NCBI RefSeq assembly: GCF_036227485.1
Contig: NZ_CP109479.1
Coordinates: 4,464,001-4,528,000 of the forward strand
Length of the DNA stretch: 64,000 bases
Direction of reading: 5' to 3'
Source: Streptomyces sp. NBC_01451
GTDB taxonomy: Bacteria; Actinomycetota; Actinomycetes; Streptomycetales; Streptomycetaceae
A model generated the notes under the pieces. The model did no database searches, was not told where the DNA came from, and saw only the letters and a program-made list of their open reading frames with translations. This document shows positions 25,078-33,443 of the stretch, piece by piece (within the stretch, counting starts at the first letter, position 1; each line of letters starts with the position of its first letter). Made by a program: the position numbers and the translations under genes.

Positions 25078-25908
25078 ATGTCGGAACGTACAGTCACCAC
25101 GCAGCTCACAGTGGCGGACGAAGCCTCCCGGGCACACCTGCTCGGGATCGAGACGCGTCCCGAGGGCTACGCGACGCTCGTCGTCGTGTCCGGCGCGATC
25201 GACCTCGTCACGGAGCGGGCACTGCACAACGGTCTGCGCCAGGCCCTCGCCCGTTCGGAGCGCGGCATCGAGCTCGATCTGAGCGGCGTCGACTTCTGCG
25301 ACTGCTCCGGACTCAACGTCCTGCTCTGTGTCCGCAGGCGCGCCCTCGACGAGGGCAAGATCATCACGATTCGGTCGGCGGGCCCCGCGATGCTCCGGCT
25401 CTTCTCGATCACCGGCACGCTGCCACTGTTCGCCGGCACGGGCGACGCCGACGAGACCGCCGTCACGGGCGAACCCGGCGTCACGGGCCAATCCGCGGTC
25501 ACGGGTGAGTCCCACGGCACGGGTGAATCCGACGAGGACCTGCGGATCGAAGTCGTACAGCTCCGGCGGGCCATGCAGACGCGGCCCGCCATCGACATCG
25601 CGCGGGGCATCCTCATGGCGTCCTTCGGGCTGAGCACCGAGGAAGCCTGGAACGTGCTGGTCGCGGTCTCCCAGAACACCAACACCAAGCTGCACGAGGT
25701 GGCCGACAACCTCGTCGACTCCGTCACGGGGGACGCGCTCCCCGAGCTGTTCCGACTCCGGATCGCCGAGACGGTCTCCGCTCTCCGGGCCCTGCCGGAC
25801 GACCCGTCACCCCTGGCCCGCACCCCTGACGACGGTCCGCCGCAAGACCGGAGAAGCTCAGCCGCGAACCGTCCGTCCGAGCGCGCGGCCCGCTCAGCGC
25901 GTTCCTGA
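25078..25908 (+). CDS. STAS-ANTAR fusion regulator
   Basis: A 276-residue two-domain protein. Residues ~15-110 form a STAS domain (anti-anti-sigma type) with VVSGAIDLVTERALHNGL and the phosphorylation-site region GVDFCDCSGLNVLL, in which Ser is conserved. After a linker of degenerate VTGE(S/P) repeats, a helical C-terminal domain (IEVVQLRRAMQTRPAIDIARGILMASFGLSTEEAWNVLVAVSQNTNTKLHEVADNLV) matches ANTAR, an RNA-binding antitermination domain. The protein could link partner-switch signalling to transcription antitermination. The ATG at 25078 has GGAG nine bases upstream. Its last 15 bases overlap the convergent csbD-like gene. Confidence 0.82.
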   Translation: MSERTVTTQLTVADEASRAHLLGIETRPEGYATLVVVSGAIDLVTERALHNGLRQALARSERGIELDLSGVDFCDCSGLNVLLCVRRRALDEGKIITIRSAGPAMLRLFSITGTLPLFAGTGDADETAVTGEPGVTGQSAVTGESHGTGESDEDLRIEVVQLRRAMQTRPAIDIARGILMASFGLSTEEAWNVLVAVSQNTNTKLHEVADNLVDSVTGDALPELFRLRIAETVSALRALPDDPSPLARTPDDGPPQDRRSSAANRPSERAARSARS

Positions 25909-26064
25909 GCCTTTCCCCTTTTCTTGCTGGTCCCTCTTCTTCTTGGCCTCGCCGCGAGCCTGTTCCAGCTTGCCTTCCTGCTCCTGCTCGCGGTCGCTCG
26001 TGGCCTTGCCGGCCAGTTCCTTGACCTTGCCCTTGATCTTGTCGGTACGGCCCTTGTCCACCAT
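25894..26064 (-). CDS. CsbD family stress protein
   Basis: A 56-residue, highly charged protein: MVDKGRTDKIKGKVKELAGK is the CsbD signature (a D-K-x-K-G-K-x-K-E pattern), followed by an acidic/basic helical tail. GAGGAGGAG lies just upstream of the ATG. Members are general-stress proteins of unknown mechanism, often sigma-B type regulon members. Its 3' end overlaps the STAS-ANTAR gene tail-to-tail by 15 bp. Confidence 0.85.
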   Translation of the reverse strand: MVDKGRTDKIKGKVKELAGKATSDREQEQEGKLEQARGEAKKKRDQQEKGKGSGTR

Positions 26065-26159
26065 GGCTCCTCCTCCTGGCTCTTCGCGGCTCTTCGCGGC
26101 CCGTCCTGCTCCTGGGTCGGGACACGTCCGGGCGGCTCGCCCGCCGAGGCGCCGATGAC

Positions 26160-27167
26160 TCAGGTCTCCGGCGTCGCGATCCGCAGCGGGGTCGGCCCCG
26201 CGGGCGCTGCTTCGTCCCGTTCCTGGGTGATCTCCGCCCACCACGACCCGCCGTCCTCGACGCACCGCAGCAGCACTCCTTCGCGGATGGCCCACGGGCA
26301 GATGGTGAGCGTCTCGATGCCCGTCAGCTTCATCGCCGTGTGTCCCACCACCGCTCCGGCCAAACTCTGCAGGGCCCGCGGCGCGGAGACACCGGGAAGC
26401 ATCGCCCGCTCGGCCGCGGGCAGGGCTGCGAGCAGGGGCAGACAGGCACGGAGATCTCCCCGGCGCAGTTGCCGTGCCACGAACACGCCCTGGCGACCGG
26501 GTGCGGCACCGCACAGCCGGGCCAGCTGCTGGAAGGTCCGCGAGGTCGCCACCGCCATGTGGGGCCCCTCCCACCTGAGCCGTGCGGCCACGTCCCGCAG
26601 CTGATGGCGCACCCGGCGGCGCAACGCCCTCAGGTCCTCCTCGGACGGCGGGTCCTGGCCACCGAGGAACTCCCGGGTCAGTCGGCCCGCGCCGAGCGGC
26701 AGTGACGCCGCGAAGTCGGGCAGCCTGCCCCGCCCGAAGGCCACCTCCAGCGAGCCGCCGCCGATGTCGAACAGCACGAGAGCCCCGGCCCGCCAGCCCA
26801 TCCACCGCCGGGCACCGAGAAAGGTGAGCTCGGCCTCGACCTCCCCCGGCAGCGTGCACAGCCGTACGCCGGTCTCGTTGCGTACGGTCCGCAGCACGTC
26901 GAGCCGGTTCGGCGCGGCCCGCACGACCGCCGTCGCGAAGGCGAGCGGCCCTCCCGCACCCCACCGCCGGGCGGTCCGGTCTGCCGCCGCGACCGCCTTC
27001 ACGAGCTGCTGCACGGACTCCCCGGGGATCACTCCGCCGGGTTCCACCTTTTCGGCGAGCCGCAGCTTCCACTTCTCCGTGTGCGCCGGCAGGGGAACAC
27101 CGTTCTGGGTGTCCGCGACCACCAGCCGAACCGTGTTCGAGCCCACGTCCAGCACGCTCATTCGCAT
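26160..27167 (-). CDS. Ppx/GppA family phosphatase
   Basis: A 335-residue member of the exopolyphosphatase/pppGpp phosphohydrolase family, with the sugar-kinase/actin fold. Landmarks are the phosphate-1 loop VLDVGSNTVRLVV at the start, RLAEKVEPGG, ATAVVRAAPNR in the inner part, the phosphate-2 loop VLFDIGGGSLEVAFG, and the GHTAMKL and CPWAIREGVLL closing motifs. It should hydrolyse polyphosphate or pppGpp and link phosphate and stringent signals. The start could also be the Met two codons later (27161). It is 95 bp upstream of csbD on the same strand. Confidence 0.85.
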   Translation of the reverse strand: MRMSVLDVGSNTVRLVVADTQNGVPLPAHTEKWKLRLAEKVEPGGVIPGESVQQLVKAVAAADRTARRWGAGGPLAFATAVVRAAPNRLDVLRTVRNETGVRLCTLPGEVEAELTFLGARRWMGWRAGALVLFDIGGGSLEVAFGRGRLPDFAASLPLGAGRLTREFLGGQDPPSEEDLRALRRRVRHQLRDVAARLRWEGPHMAVATSRTFQQLARLCGAAPGRQGVFVARQLRRGDLRACLPLLAALPAAERAMLPGVSAPRALQSLAGAVVGHTAMKLTGIETLTICPWAIREGVLLRCVEDGGSWWAEITQERDEAAPAGPTPLRIATPET

Positions 27168-27434
27168 GCGACCCGGAGTACCCTTCGCCGCCCCCTCCAC
27201 TCCCCCGGATCGACCACGGAGGCGCCCGCGAACCGGACGGCACGGCCCTCGACCTGCGCTGTCGCGTGCGCGGACCATCCCTCCTGGTCTGATACGCTTT
27301 TCCAGCGACATCGGCCCGTCGGCCAGCCTCAACCGGTCATCCAGAACCACCAGATCGGCGAAAGCGAACAGGCGGGAAACCCCGTTGGGAGCACGCGACA
27401 CGGTGTGCGAGACTTACTTCGCGCACAACAGCAA

Positions 27435-27509
27435 GGTCCTGTGGAGCAGTTTGGAGTGCTCGCCACCCTGTCAAGGTGGAGGCCGCGGGTTCAAATCCCG
27501 TCAGGACCG
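27435..27509 (+). tRNA. tRNA-Asp(GUC), copy 1
   Basis: Acceptor GGTCCTG/CAGGACC, anticodon stem CCACC/GGTGG with loop CTGTCAA, and T-arm GCGGG-TTCAAAT-CCCGT. It is identical over 75 bases to the copy at 32355. Confidence 0.95.
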
Positions 27510-27520
27510 CTGAGGTTACA

Positions 27521-27536
27521 TGTTTCACGTGAAACC
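27521..27536. other. parS centromere site
   Basis: TGTTTCACGTGAAACC contains GTTTCACGTGAAAC (27522-27535), an exact match to the palindromic ParB-binding consensus of Streptomyces and most bacteria. It lies in the 31-bp gap between tRNA-Asp and tRNA-Phe. ParB clusters of this genus surround oriC, so the site suggests the window is within a few hundred kilobases of the origin. Confidence 0.88.
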
Positions 27537-27540
27537 TCGT

Positions 27541-27614
27541 GGCTGGGTAGCTCAGTTGGTACGAGCGATCGCCTGAAAAGCGATAGGTCGCCGGTTCGAC
27601 CCCGGCCCCAGCCA
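27541..27614 (+). tRNA. tRNA-Phe(GAA)
   Basis: Acceptor GGCTGGG/CCCAGCC, anticodon loop CTGAAAA with GAA, T-arm GCCGG-TTCGACC-CCGGC and discriminator A. Confidence 0.95.
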
Positions 27615-27618
27615 CAAC

Positions 27619-27652
27619 ACGAAGGCCCCGTCCAGTCGGACGGGGCCTTCGT
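27619..27652 (+). terminator. terminator of the tRNA-Asp/tRNA-Phe unit
   Basis: A perfect 15-bp stem (ACGAAGGCCCCGTCC and complement) with loop AGTC starts five bases past tRNA-Phe. Confidence 0.85.
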
Positions 27653-27758
27653 CGTGCCCACGCGTCGTGCCCATCCGTCATGCCCACGCTTGGCAGGGCA
27701 TGCGTGCGGCGCTACGTTCTGGCGGGTCGGCGGAGCGTACGCGGCAGGGGCGGGGACG

Positions 27759-28094
27759 ATGGTTCGGGGCGAGTCAAGAGCGCGGCGGGATCATGACGAG
27801 CTGGAAAGGAGCCGTGCCCTGTTCGGGCTCCTGGCGGTGGTCCTCAGCAACGTCGCCATAGCCGGAGTGGCGATCTTCGGTGTGTGGCGTCTGCACGGCG
27901 ACTCGGCAGTGACCGTCGGCATCCTGACCTCGGCCTTCACAGCCGTCAGCACGATGACGACCGCCTACCTGAGCATCAAGGCGGTCTCCAACACCGCGAG
28001 GTCGATCGCCCTGGGCGACACCAGCGGACGCCCGAAGCCCGAGACGGCCCCGACAGCCCCGGTACCGGCGCCGTCCACCCCGTCCGACGACTGA
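27759..28094 (+). CDS. small membrane protein
   Basis: A 111-residue protein with two hydrophobic segments, LFGLLAVVLSNVAIAGVAIFGVW and VGILTSAFTAVSTMTTAYLSI, separated by a short polar turn, and a Pro/Ala-rich C-terminus (PKPETAPTAPVPAPSTP). The ATG follows GGGG. Both ends should be cytoplasmic. No family is recognised, although similar two-helix proteins are common in actinobacteria. It precedes hrpA by 126 bp on the same strand and may be cotranscribed. Confidence 0.65.
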   Translation: MVRGESRARRDHDELERSRALFGLLAVVLSNVAIAGVAIFGVWRLHGDSAVTVGILTSAFTAVSTMTTAYLSIKAVSNTARSIALGDTSGRPKPETAPTAPVPAPSTPSDD

Positions 28095-28220
28095 GACCTG
28101 AGGGCTGAGACCCGGGGGCTGAGACCTGGGGGCTGGGGGCAAGGACGACCGGGCCGAAGCCGGGCCCCGAGACAAAAGGGTTCGCCAGTAATTTGGCCGA
28201 GGTGAGATCCTGGACGGCGT

Positions 28221-31200
28221 ATGTCTACGCACCCCGCCTCCGCCCCCGGCGCTCCCGCTCTCGGTGACCTCGCCCCCCGCCTGACCGAGCTGTCCCTGCG
28301 CGACGCGCACCGGCTCGGGCGCAGGCTCGAAGGTGCGCGCAGGATCCGCAAGCCGGAGGCCCGTTCCGCCGTCCTCGCCGAGATCGAGGCGGAGGTCGCG
28401 AAGGCCGAGCTGAGGATGGCCGAGCGCCGCAGCCGCGTGCCGGCCGTCAGCTATCCCGAGCAGCTTCCCGTCAGTCAGAAGAAGGACGAGATCGCCGCCG
28501 CCATCCGCGATCACCAGGTCGTCATCGTCGCCGGTGAGACCGGGTCCGGGAAGACCACCCAGATCCCCAAGATCTGCGTCGAACTCGGCCGGGGCGTCCG
28601 CGGCATGATCGGGCACACCCAGCCCCGCCGTATCGCCGCCCGTACCGTCGCCGAGCGGATCGCGGACGAGCTGGACACGCCCCTCGGTGAGGCCGTCGGC
28701 TGGAAGGTCCGGTTCACCGACCAGGTGAACCAGGACGCGACGGTCATCAAGCTGATGACGGACGGCATCCTGCTCGCCGAGATCCAGACCGACCGCGAGC
28801 TGCGCGCCTACGACACGATCATCATCGACGAGGCCCACGAGCGGTCCCTCAACATCGACTTCCTGCTCGGGTACCTGGCGCAGCTGCTGCCCCAGCGGCC
28901 CGACCTGAAGGTCGTCATCACCTCGGCGACCATCGACCCCGAGCGCTTCTCCCGGCACTTCGGCGACGCCCCCATCGTGGAGGTCTCCGGCCGTACGTAC
29001 CCCGTCGAGGTCCGCTACCGGCCGCTTCTGGAAGAGGACAGCGAGGACTCCGACCGCGACCAGATCACCGCGATCTGCGACGCGGTCGACGAGCTCCAGG
29101 GCGAGGGCAAGGGCGACATCCTCGTCTTCCTCTCCGGCGAGCGCGAGATCCGCGACACGGCGGACGCGCTCGGCAAGAAGAACTACCGGTTCACCGAGGT
29201 CCTGCCCCTGTACGCCCGCCTCTCGCACGCCGAGCAGCACCGGGTGTTCCAGCAGCACACAGGGCGCAGGATCGTTCTGGCGACCAACGTCGCCGAGACC
29301 TCGCTCACCGTGCCGGGCATCAAGTACGTCATCGACCCCGGGTTCGCCCGTATCTCCCGCTACAGCCACCGCACGAAGGTCCAGCGGCTGCCCATCGAGG
29401 CGATCTCCCAGGCCAGCGCCAACCAGCGCAAGGGCCGCTGCGGCCGTACGTCGGACGGAATCTGCATCCGGCTCTACAGCGAGGACGACTTCGAGTCGCG
29501 AGCGGAGTTCACGGACGCCGAGATCCTGCGGACGAACCTCGCCTCCGTCATCCTCCAGATGACCGCGGCCGGGCTCGGCGACATCGAGAAGTTCCCCTTC
29601 ATCGACCCGCCGGACCACCGCAACATCCGCGACGGCGTCCAGCTCCTCCAGGAGCTCAACGCGCTCGACCCCGCCGAGAAGGACCCCCGCAAACGGCTCA
29701 CGGACACCGGCCGCAAGCTCGCGCAGCTGCCCGTCGACCCCCGGCTGGCCCGGATGGTCCTGGAGGCCGACAAGAACGGCTGTGTCCGCGAGGTCATGGT
29801 GATCGCCGCCGCGCTCTCCATCCAGGACCCGCGCGAACGCCCCGCCGAGAAGCAGACGCAGGCCGACCAGCAGCACGCCCGCTTCAAGGACGAGACGTCG
29901 GACTTCCTCGCCCTGCTCAACCTCTGGCGGTATGTCCGTGAGCAGCAGAAGGAACGCGGCTCGTCCTCGTTCCGGCGGATGTGCAAGCAGGAGTACCTGA
30001 ACTTCCTGCGCATCCGCGAGTGGCAGGACATCTACACCCAACTCCGTACCGTGGCACGCCAGATGGGCATCCACCCCAACGAGGACGACGCCCCCGAGCA
30101 GAGCGTCCACGTCTCCCTCCTGGCCGGCCTCCTCTCCCACATCGGCATGAAGGACGTGCCGACGAAAACCACGGCGGCGGGTACCGGAGGCTCCACCTCG
30201 ACCGGTGACAGCAACCGCAACACCTCCGGCAAGAACGAGTACGTCGGTGCCCGCAACGCCAAGTTCGCGATCTTCCCCGGCTCCGCCCTGTTCAAGAAGC
30301 CCCCGCGCTTCGTGATGTCGGCGGAGCTGGTGGAGACCTCGCGGCTGTGGGCCCGCGTCAACGCGCGCATCGAACCCGAGTGGGTCGAGCCCCTCGCCGA
30401 GCACCTCCTCAAGCGCACGTACAGCGAGCCGCACTGGGAGAAGGACCAGGCCGCGGTGATGGCGTACGAGAAGGTGACGCTGTACGGCGTACCGATCGTC
30501 GCCCAGCGGAAGGTGAACTACGGGCGCATCGACGCGGAGGTGTCCCGTGAGCTGTTCATCCGGAACGCGCTGGTCGAGGGCGACTGGCGGACGCACCACA
30601 AGTTCTTCGCCGACAACCGCCGACTCCTCACCGAGGTCGAGGAGTTGGAGCACCGGGCCCGCCGCCGGGACATCCTCGTCGACGACGAGACGCTCTTCGA
30701 CTTCTACGACGAGCGCGTCCCCGAACACGTGGTCTCCGGGGCGCACTTCGACTCCTGGTGGAAGCACAAACGGCAAGAGGAGCCCGAACTCCTCGACTTC
30801 GAGCGGGCGATGCTCATCAACGAGCGCGCCGGTGACGTCAGCAAGGACGACTATCCGGACGCCTGGCACCAGGGACCGCTCAAGTTCCGGGTGACGTACC
30901 AGTTCGAGCCGGGCGCGGACGCCGACGGTGTGACCGTCCACATCCCGCTCCAGGTGCTGAACCAGGTCACCGACGAGAACTTCGACTGGCAGATCCCGGG
31001 GCTGCGCGAGGAGCTGGTGACGGAACTCATCCGCTCCCTCCCGAAGCCGATCCGCCGCAACTACGTCCCGGCGCCCAACTTCGCCCAGCGTTTCCTGGCC
31101 ACCGCGGTGCCCCTCCAGGAGCCGTTGACCGTCACCATGGCCCGCGAGTTGAAGCGCATGGTCGGAGTCCCCTTCACCGCCGACGACTTCGACCTGGACC

Positions 31201-32240
31201 GGATCCCCGACCATCTCCGCGTCACCTTCCGGATCGTCGACGAGCGGCGCCGCAAGCTGGCCGAGGACAAGGACCTTGAGGTCCTGCGTCTCCGGCTCAA
31301 GCCGAAGGCCCGCCAGGCCATCTCCCAGGCCGCCGCGGCCACCGCGGAGCGCGCCGGCGGCGAGTCCCTGGAACGCACCGGCCTGACGGACTGGTCGATC
31401 GGCACCCTCACGCCGCTCTTCGAGACGCGCAGAGCCGGCCAGCCGGTCAAGGCGTACCCGGCGCTGGTCGACGACGGCGACACCGTCTCCGTACGTCTCT
31501 TCGACACCGAGGCGGAGCAGCGGCAGGCGATGTGGAAGGGCACCCGGCGGCTCGTTCTGCGCAACATCCCGGTCAATCCTGCGAAGTTCGCGTCCGAGAA
31601 GTTGACGAATGTTCAGAAGCTCGCGCTGTCGGCGAATCCGCACGGTTCGATCCAGGCCCTGTTCGACGACTGCGCGATGGCCGCGGCCGACAAGCTGATC
31701 GCCGATTTCGGCGGCCCCGCATGGGACGAGGAGTCGTACCGGAAGCTGTACGAGAAGGTGCGCGCCGAGATCGTCGACACGACGATCCGTACGGTCAACC
31801 AGGTGCAGCAGGTGCTGGCCGCCTGGCAGGCCTGTGAGCGCCGTCTGAAGGGCGTACGCAGCGCCGTGCTCCTCCCGAACCTGACGGACGTACGCAAGCA
31901 GCTGGACGCCCTCGTACGGCCCGGGTTCGTGACGGCGACCGGCCTGCGGCGGCTGCCCGACCTGATGCGCTACCTCGTCGCCGCGGACCGGCGCCTTCAG
32001 CAGATGCCCACCAACGTCCAGCGGGACACCTCCCGCATGGAGAAGGTGCACGAGATGCAGGACGAGTACGCGTGGCTCCTTGAGCAGTTGCCGCAGGGCC
32101 GGCCGGTACCGTCGGCGGTCACGGACATCCGCTGGATGATCGAGGAGCTCCGCGTCAGCTACTTCGCCCACGCGCTGGGCACGGCGTACCCGGTGTCGGA
32201 CAAGCGGATCGTGAAGGCGATCGACGCGCAGGCCCCGTGA
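28221..32240 (+). CDS. hrpA: ATP-dependent RNA helicase HrpA
   Basis: A 1339-residue DEAH/RHA helicase, near the usual ~1300. The motifs are in order: Walker A VAGETGSGKTTQIP (about residues 98-111), TQPRRIAARTVAERIADE, DEAH in IIIDEAHERSLN, SATIDPERFSRHF, FLSGEREIRDTADAL, TNVAETSLTVPGIKYVIDPGF and QRKGRCGRTSDGICIRLYS. The HA2/ratchet and OB-fold regions and the long HrpA-specific C-terminus (TELIRSLPKPIRRNYVPAPNFA) follow. It unwinds RNA or resolves stalled ribosomes. A Thr/Gly/Ser-rich insert near residues 650-675 is a local linker. The second tRNA-Asp copy lies 114 bp downstream. Confidence 0.95.
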   Translation: MSTHPASAPGAPALGDLAPRLTELSLRDAHRLGRRLEGARRIRKPEARSAVLAEIEAEVAKAELRMAERRSRVPAVSYPEQLPVSQKKDEIAAAIRDHQVVIVAGETGSGKTTQIPKICVELGRGVRGMIGHTQPRRIAARTVAERIADELDTPLGEAVGWKVRFTDQVNQDATVIKLMTDGILLAEIQTDRELRAYDTIIIDEAHERSLNIDFLLGYLAQLLPQRPDLKVVITSATIDPERFSRHFGDAPIVEVSGRTYPVEVRYRPLLEEDSEDSDRDQITAICDAVDELQGEGKGDILVFLSGEREIRDTADALGKKNYRFTEVLPLYARLSHAEQHRVFQQHTGRRIVLATNVAETSLTVPGIKYVIDPGFARISRYSHRTKVQRLPIEAISQASANQRKGRCGRTSDGICIRLYSEDDFESRAEFTDAEILRTNLASVILQMTAAGLGDIEKFPFIDPPDHRNIRDGVQLLQELNALDPAEKDPRKRLTDTGRKLAQLPVDPRLARMVLEADKNGCVREVMVIAAALSIQDPRERPAEKQTQADQQHARFKDETSDFLALLNLWRYVREQQKERGSSSFRRMCKQEYLNFLRIREWQDIYTQLRTVARQMGIHPNEDDAPEQSVHVSLLAGLLSHIGMKDVPTKTTAAGTGGSTSTGDSNRNTSGKNEYVGARNAKFAIFPGSALFKKPPRFVMSAELVETSRLWARVNARIEPEWVEPLAEHLLKRTYSEPHWEKDQAAVMAYEKVTLYGVPIVAQRKVNYGRIDAEVSRELFIRNALVEGDWRTHHKFFADNRRLLTEVEELEHRARRRDILVDDETLFDFYDERVPEHVVSGAHFDSWWKHKRQEEPELLDFERAMLINERAGDVSKDDYPDAWHQGPLKFRVTYQFEPGADADGVTVHIPLQVLNQVTDENFDWQIPGLREELVTELIRSLPKPIRRNYVPAPNFAQRFLATAVPLQEPLTVTMARELKRMVGVPFTADDFDLDRIPDHLRVTFRIVDERRRKLAEDKDLEVLRLRLKPKARQAISQAAAATAERAGGESLERTGLTDWSIGTLTPLFETRRAGQPVKAYPALVDDGDTVSVRLFDTEAEQRQAMWKGTRRLVLRNIPVNPAKFASEKLTNVQKLALSANPHGSIQALFDDCAMAAADKLIADFGGPAWDEESYRKLYEKVRAEIVDTTIRTVNQVQQVLAAWQACERRLKGVRSAVLLPNLTDVRKQLDALVRPGFVTATGLRRLPDLMRYLVAADRRLQQMPTNVQRDTSRMEKVHEMQDEYAWLLEQLPQGRPVPSAVTDIRWMIEELRVSYFAHALGTAYPVSDKRIVKAIDAQAP

Positions 32241-32354
32241 ATCGGCCGTCGGCGCCGTAACGAGGCCGGTACGGTGGGTGAGTTCGCCCCTGGGCCCACC
32301 CTCCTGTACAGTCTCTTTTCGCAGCACAGCGCAACATCAAGTGCCGCGAAACCT

Positions 32355-32429
32355 GGTCCTGTGGAGCAGTTTGGAGTGCTCGCCACCCTGTCAAGGTGGA
32401 GGCCGCGGGTTCAAATCCCGTCAGGACCG
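32355..32429 (+). tRNA. tRNA-Asp(GUC), copy 2
   Basis: The same 75 bases as the copy at 27435, with different flanks. The two copies bracket the small membrane protein and hrpA. Confidence 0.95.
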
Positions 32430-32441
32430 CAGTGAAAGCAG

Positions 32442-32475
32442 GAGAGGGCCCGAGTCTCACGACTCGGGCCCTCTC
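32442..32475 (+). terminator. terminator of tRNA-Asp copy 2
   Basis: GAGAGGGCCCGAGTC pairs perfectly over 15 bp with its complement around TCAC, just after the tRNA. Confidence 0.85.
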
Positions 32476-32562
32476 GCGTTGTCGCCGTATTGACGGAGTC
32501 ACCTTCCCCCGGTACCCAGAGAGCAGGGCCTTCGACGCCCTGTCCCCTTCCGGAGGTGGCGT

Positions 32563-32784
32563 ATGGCGGCGACCGTGCGACGGCATGAGACGCGTGCTCT
32601 GCTTCGGGCACATCTGTCGGCCGCCAGCGGGTACCCGCATCTGACGCGACACTGTCCGATCTGCCACCGGTTACAGAGGCTCGCCATGGAGCGCTGCGCC
32701 GAGGCCGACGGAGACACCGACGCAGAGGTCGAGGACGAGGACGAGGACGACGAGACACCGAGTGCCAACAGCAGCCCCCTTTAG
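32563..32784 (+). CDS. small DUF6274-like protein
   Basis: A 73-residue protein with a basic N-terminal helix (AATVRRHETRALLRAHLSAA), a CPxC pair in HCPICHRLQRLAMERC with a further His and Cys that could bind a metal, and a very acidic tail (EVEDEDEDDE). The layout fits a small Streptomyces family found next to bldC, which I recall as DUF6274. GGAGG lies upstream of the ATG. The function is unknown. Confidence 0.65.
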   Translation: MAATVRRHETRALLRAHLSAASGYPHLTRHCPICHRLQRLAMERCAEADGDTDAEVEDEDEDDETPSANSSPL

Positions 32785-33236
32785 CACTTGTGGCACATCG
32801 TCAACAAGTCGCGTGCGGTGTGACGGGTGTCACCACATGAGTTTTCAAAATGTGGGTTCTTACCGGTCTCCTACAACTGGTCAATTTAATATGTGCAATT
32901 GCACCAGCCTCAGCAGGCTCCCACAGCGGATCCGACACCCCTCCCCAGACTCCAACAAGGCCACCCACAGCACCCCGTGCCACCCCTGACGTCAGGCACA
33001 AAAAAGATCGCGCTGGACCCGGCGGAGTCCAGCGCGATCTCTACGACGTACCCGTGAAGCTGTGGAACTGGTGGAACTGCCTTGGGTGTGGGGCCTGTTG
33101 GGGCAGGACCCGCGTCGTTTGAAGCTGTTGGTGATGAAGCAGGTGACTCTGATGGTGCTGGTCGTTCTGGTGTTGCCTGCCGGACATCTCGGCCGATAGT
33201 TGGGGGACCTGCCGATTTGCCCGCCTATTCAGTTGG
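32785..33236. other. 452-bp non-coding region downstream of bldC
   Basis: No convincing gene. The part from ~32840 to ~32905 is unusually A/T-rich for this chromosome and includes the palindrome GTGCAATTGCAC (32893-32904); GTGAC-GGGT-GTCAC occurs at 32819-32832. It also carries the bldC terminator hairpin. A short open frame at 32850-33122 has a hydrophobic start but no ribosome site and no domain. Confidence 0.4.
33000..33039 (-). terminator. intrinsic terminator of bldC
   Basis: GATCGCGCTGGAC and GTCCAGCGCGATC (13-bp perfect stem, loop 8 bases) are followed on the minus strand by a run of T. It lies ~200 bp past the bldC stop, giving a long 3' untranslated region. Confidence 0.8.
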
Positions 33237-33443
33237 TCAGGCCTCGGTGCGCTGCTGCGGAATGCCCGCAAGCAGGGCGCGGACCTCGGCCTCGCGGTAA
33301 CGGCGGTGTCCGCCGAGCGTGCGGATGGATGTGAGCTTGCCGGCCTTCGCCCACCGCGTCACCGTCTTGGGGTCAACACGGAACATGGTGGCGACCTCAG
33401 CCGGGGTCAGCAGCGGCTCGGCATCAGGGGTGCGAGCGGTCAT
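33237..33443 (-). CDS. bldC: BldC, MerR-like developmental regulator
   Basis: A 68-residue protein beginning MTARTPDAEPLLTPAEV. It is a single winged-HTH domain: LLTPAEVATMFRVDPKTVTRWAKAGKLTSIRTLGGHRRYREAEVRALLAG. BldC controls the timing of sporulation and antibiotic production and binds DNA as head-to-tail oligomers on A/T-rich direct repeats. Length and sequence match the known protein almost exactly. GAGGAGG lies upstream of the ATG at 33443; a longer in-frame reading from 33482 is unlikely. The terminator lies 200 bp downstream. Confidence 0.96.
   Translation of the reverse strand: MTARTPDAEPLLTPAEVATMFRVDPKTVTRWAKAGKLTSIRTLGGHRRYREAEVRALLAGIPQQRTEA

Noticed and set aside
27774..32327. 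1517-codon open frame on the minus strand
   Set aside because: It is the shadow of hrpA, produced by high third-position G/C; its translation is low complexity with no domain, and crosses a tRNA gene.
32850..33122. possible small secreted peptide gene
   Set aside because: Hydrophobic first residues, but no ribosome site; it runs through the bldC terminator and has no family features.
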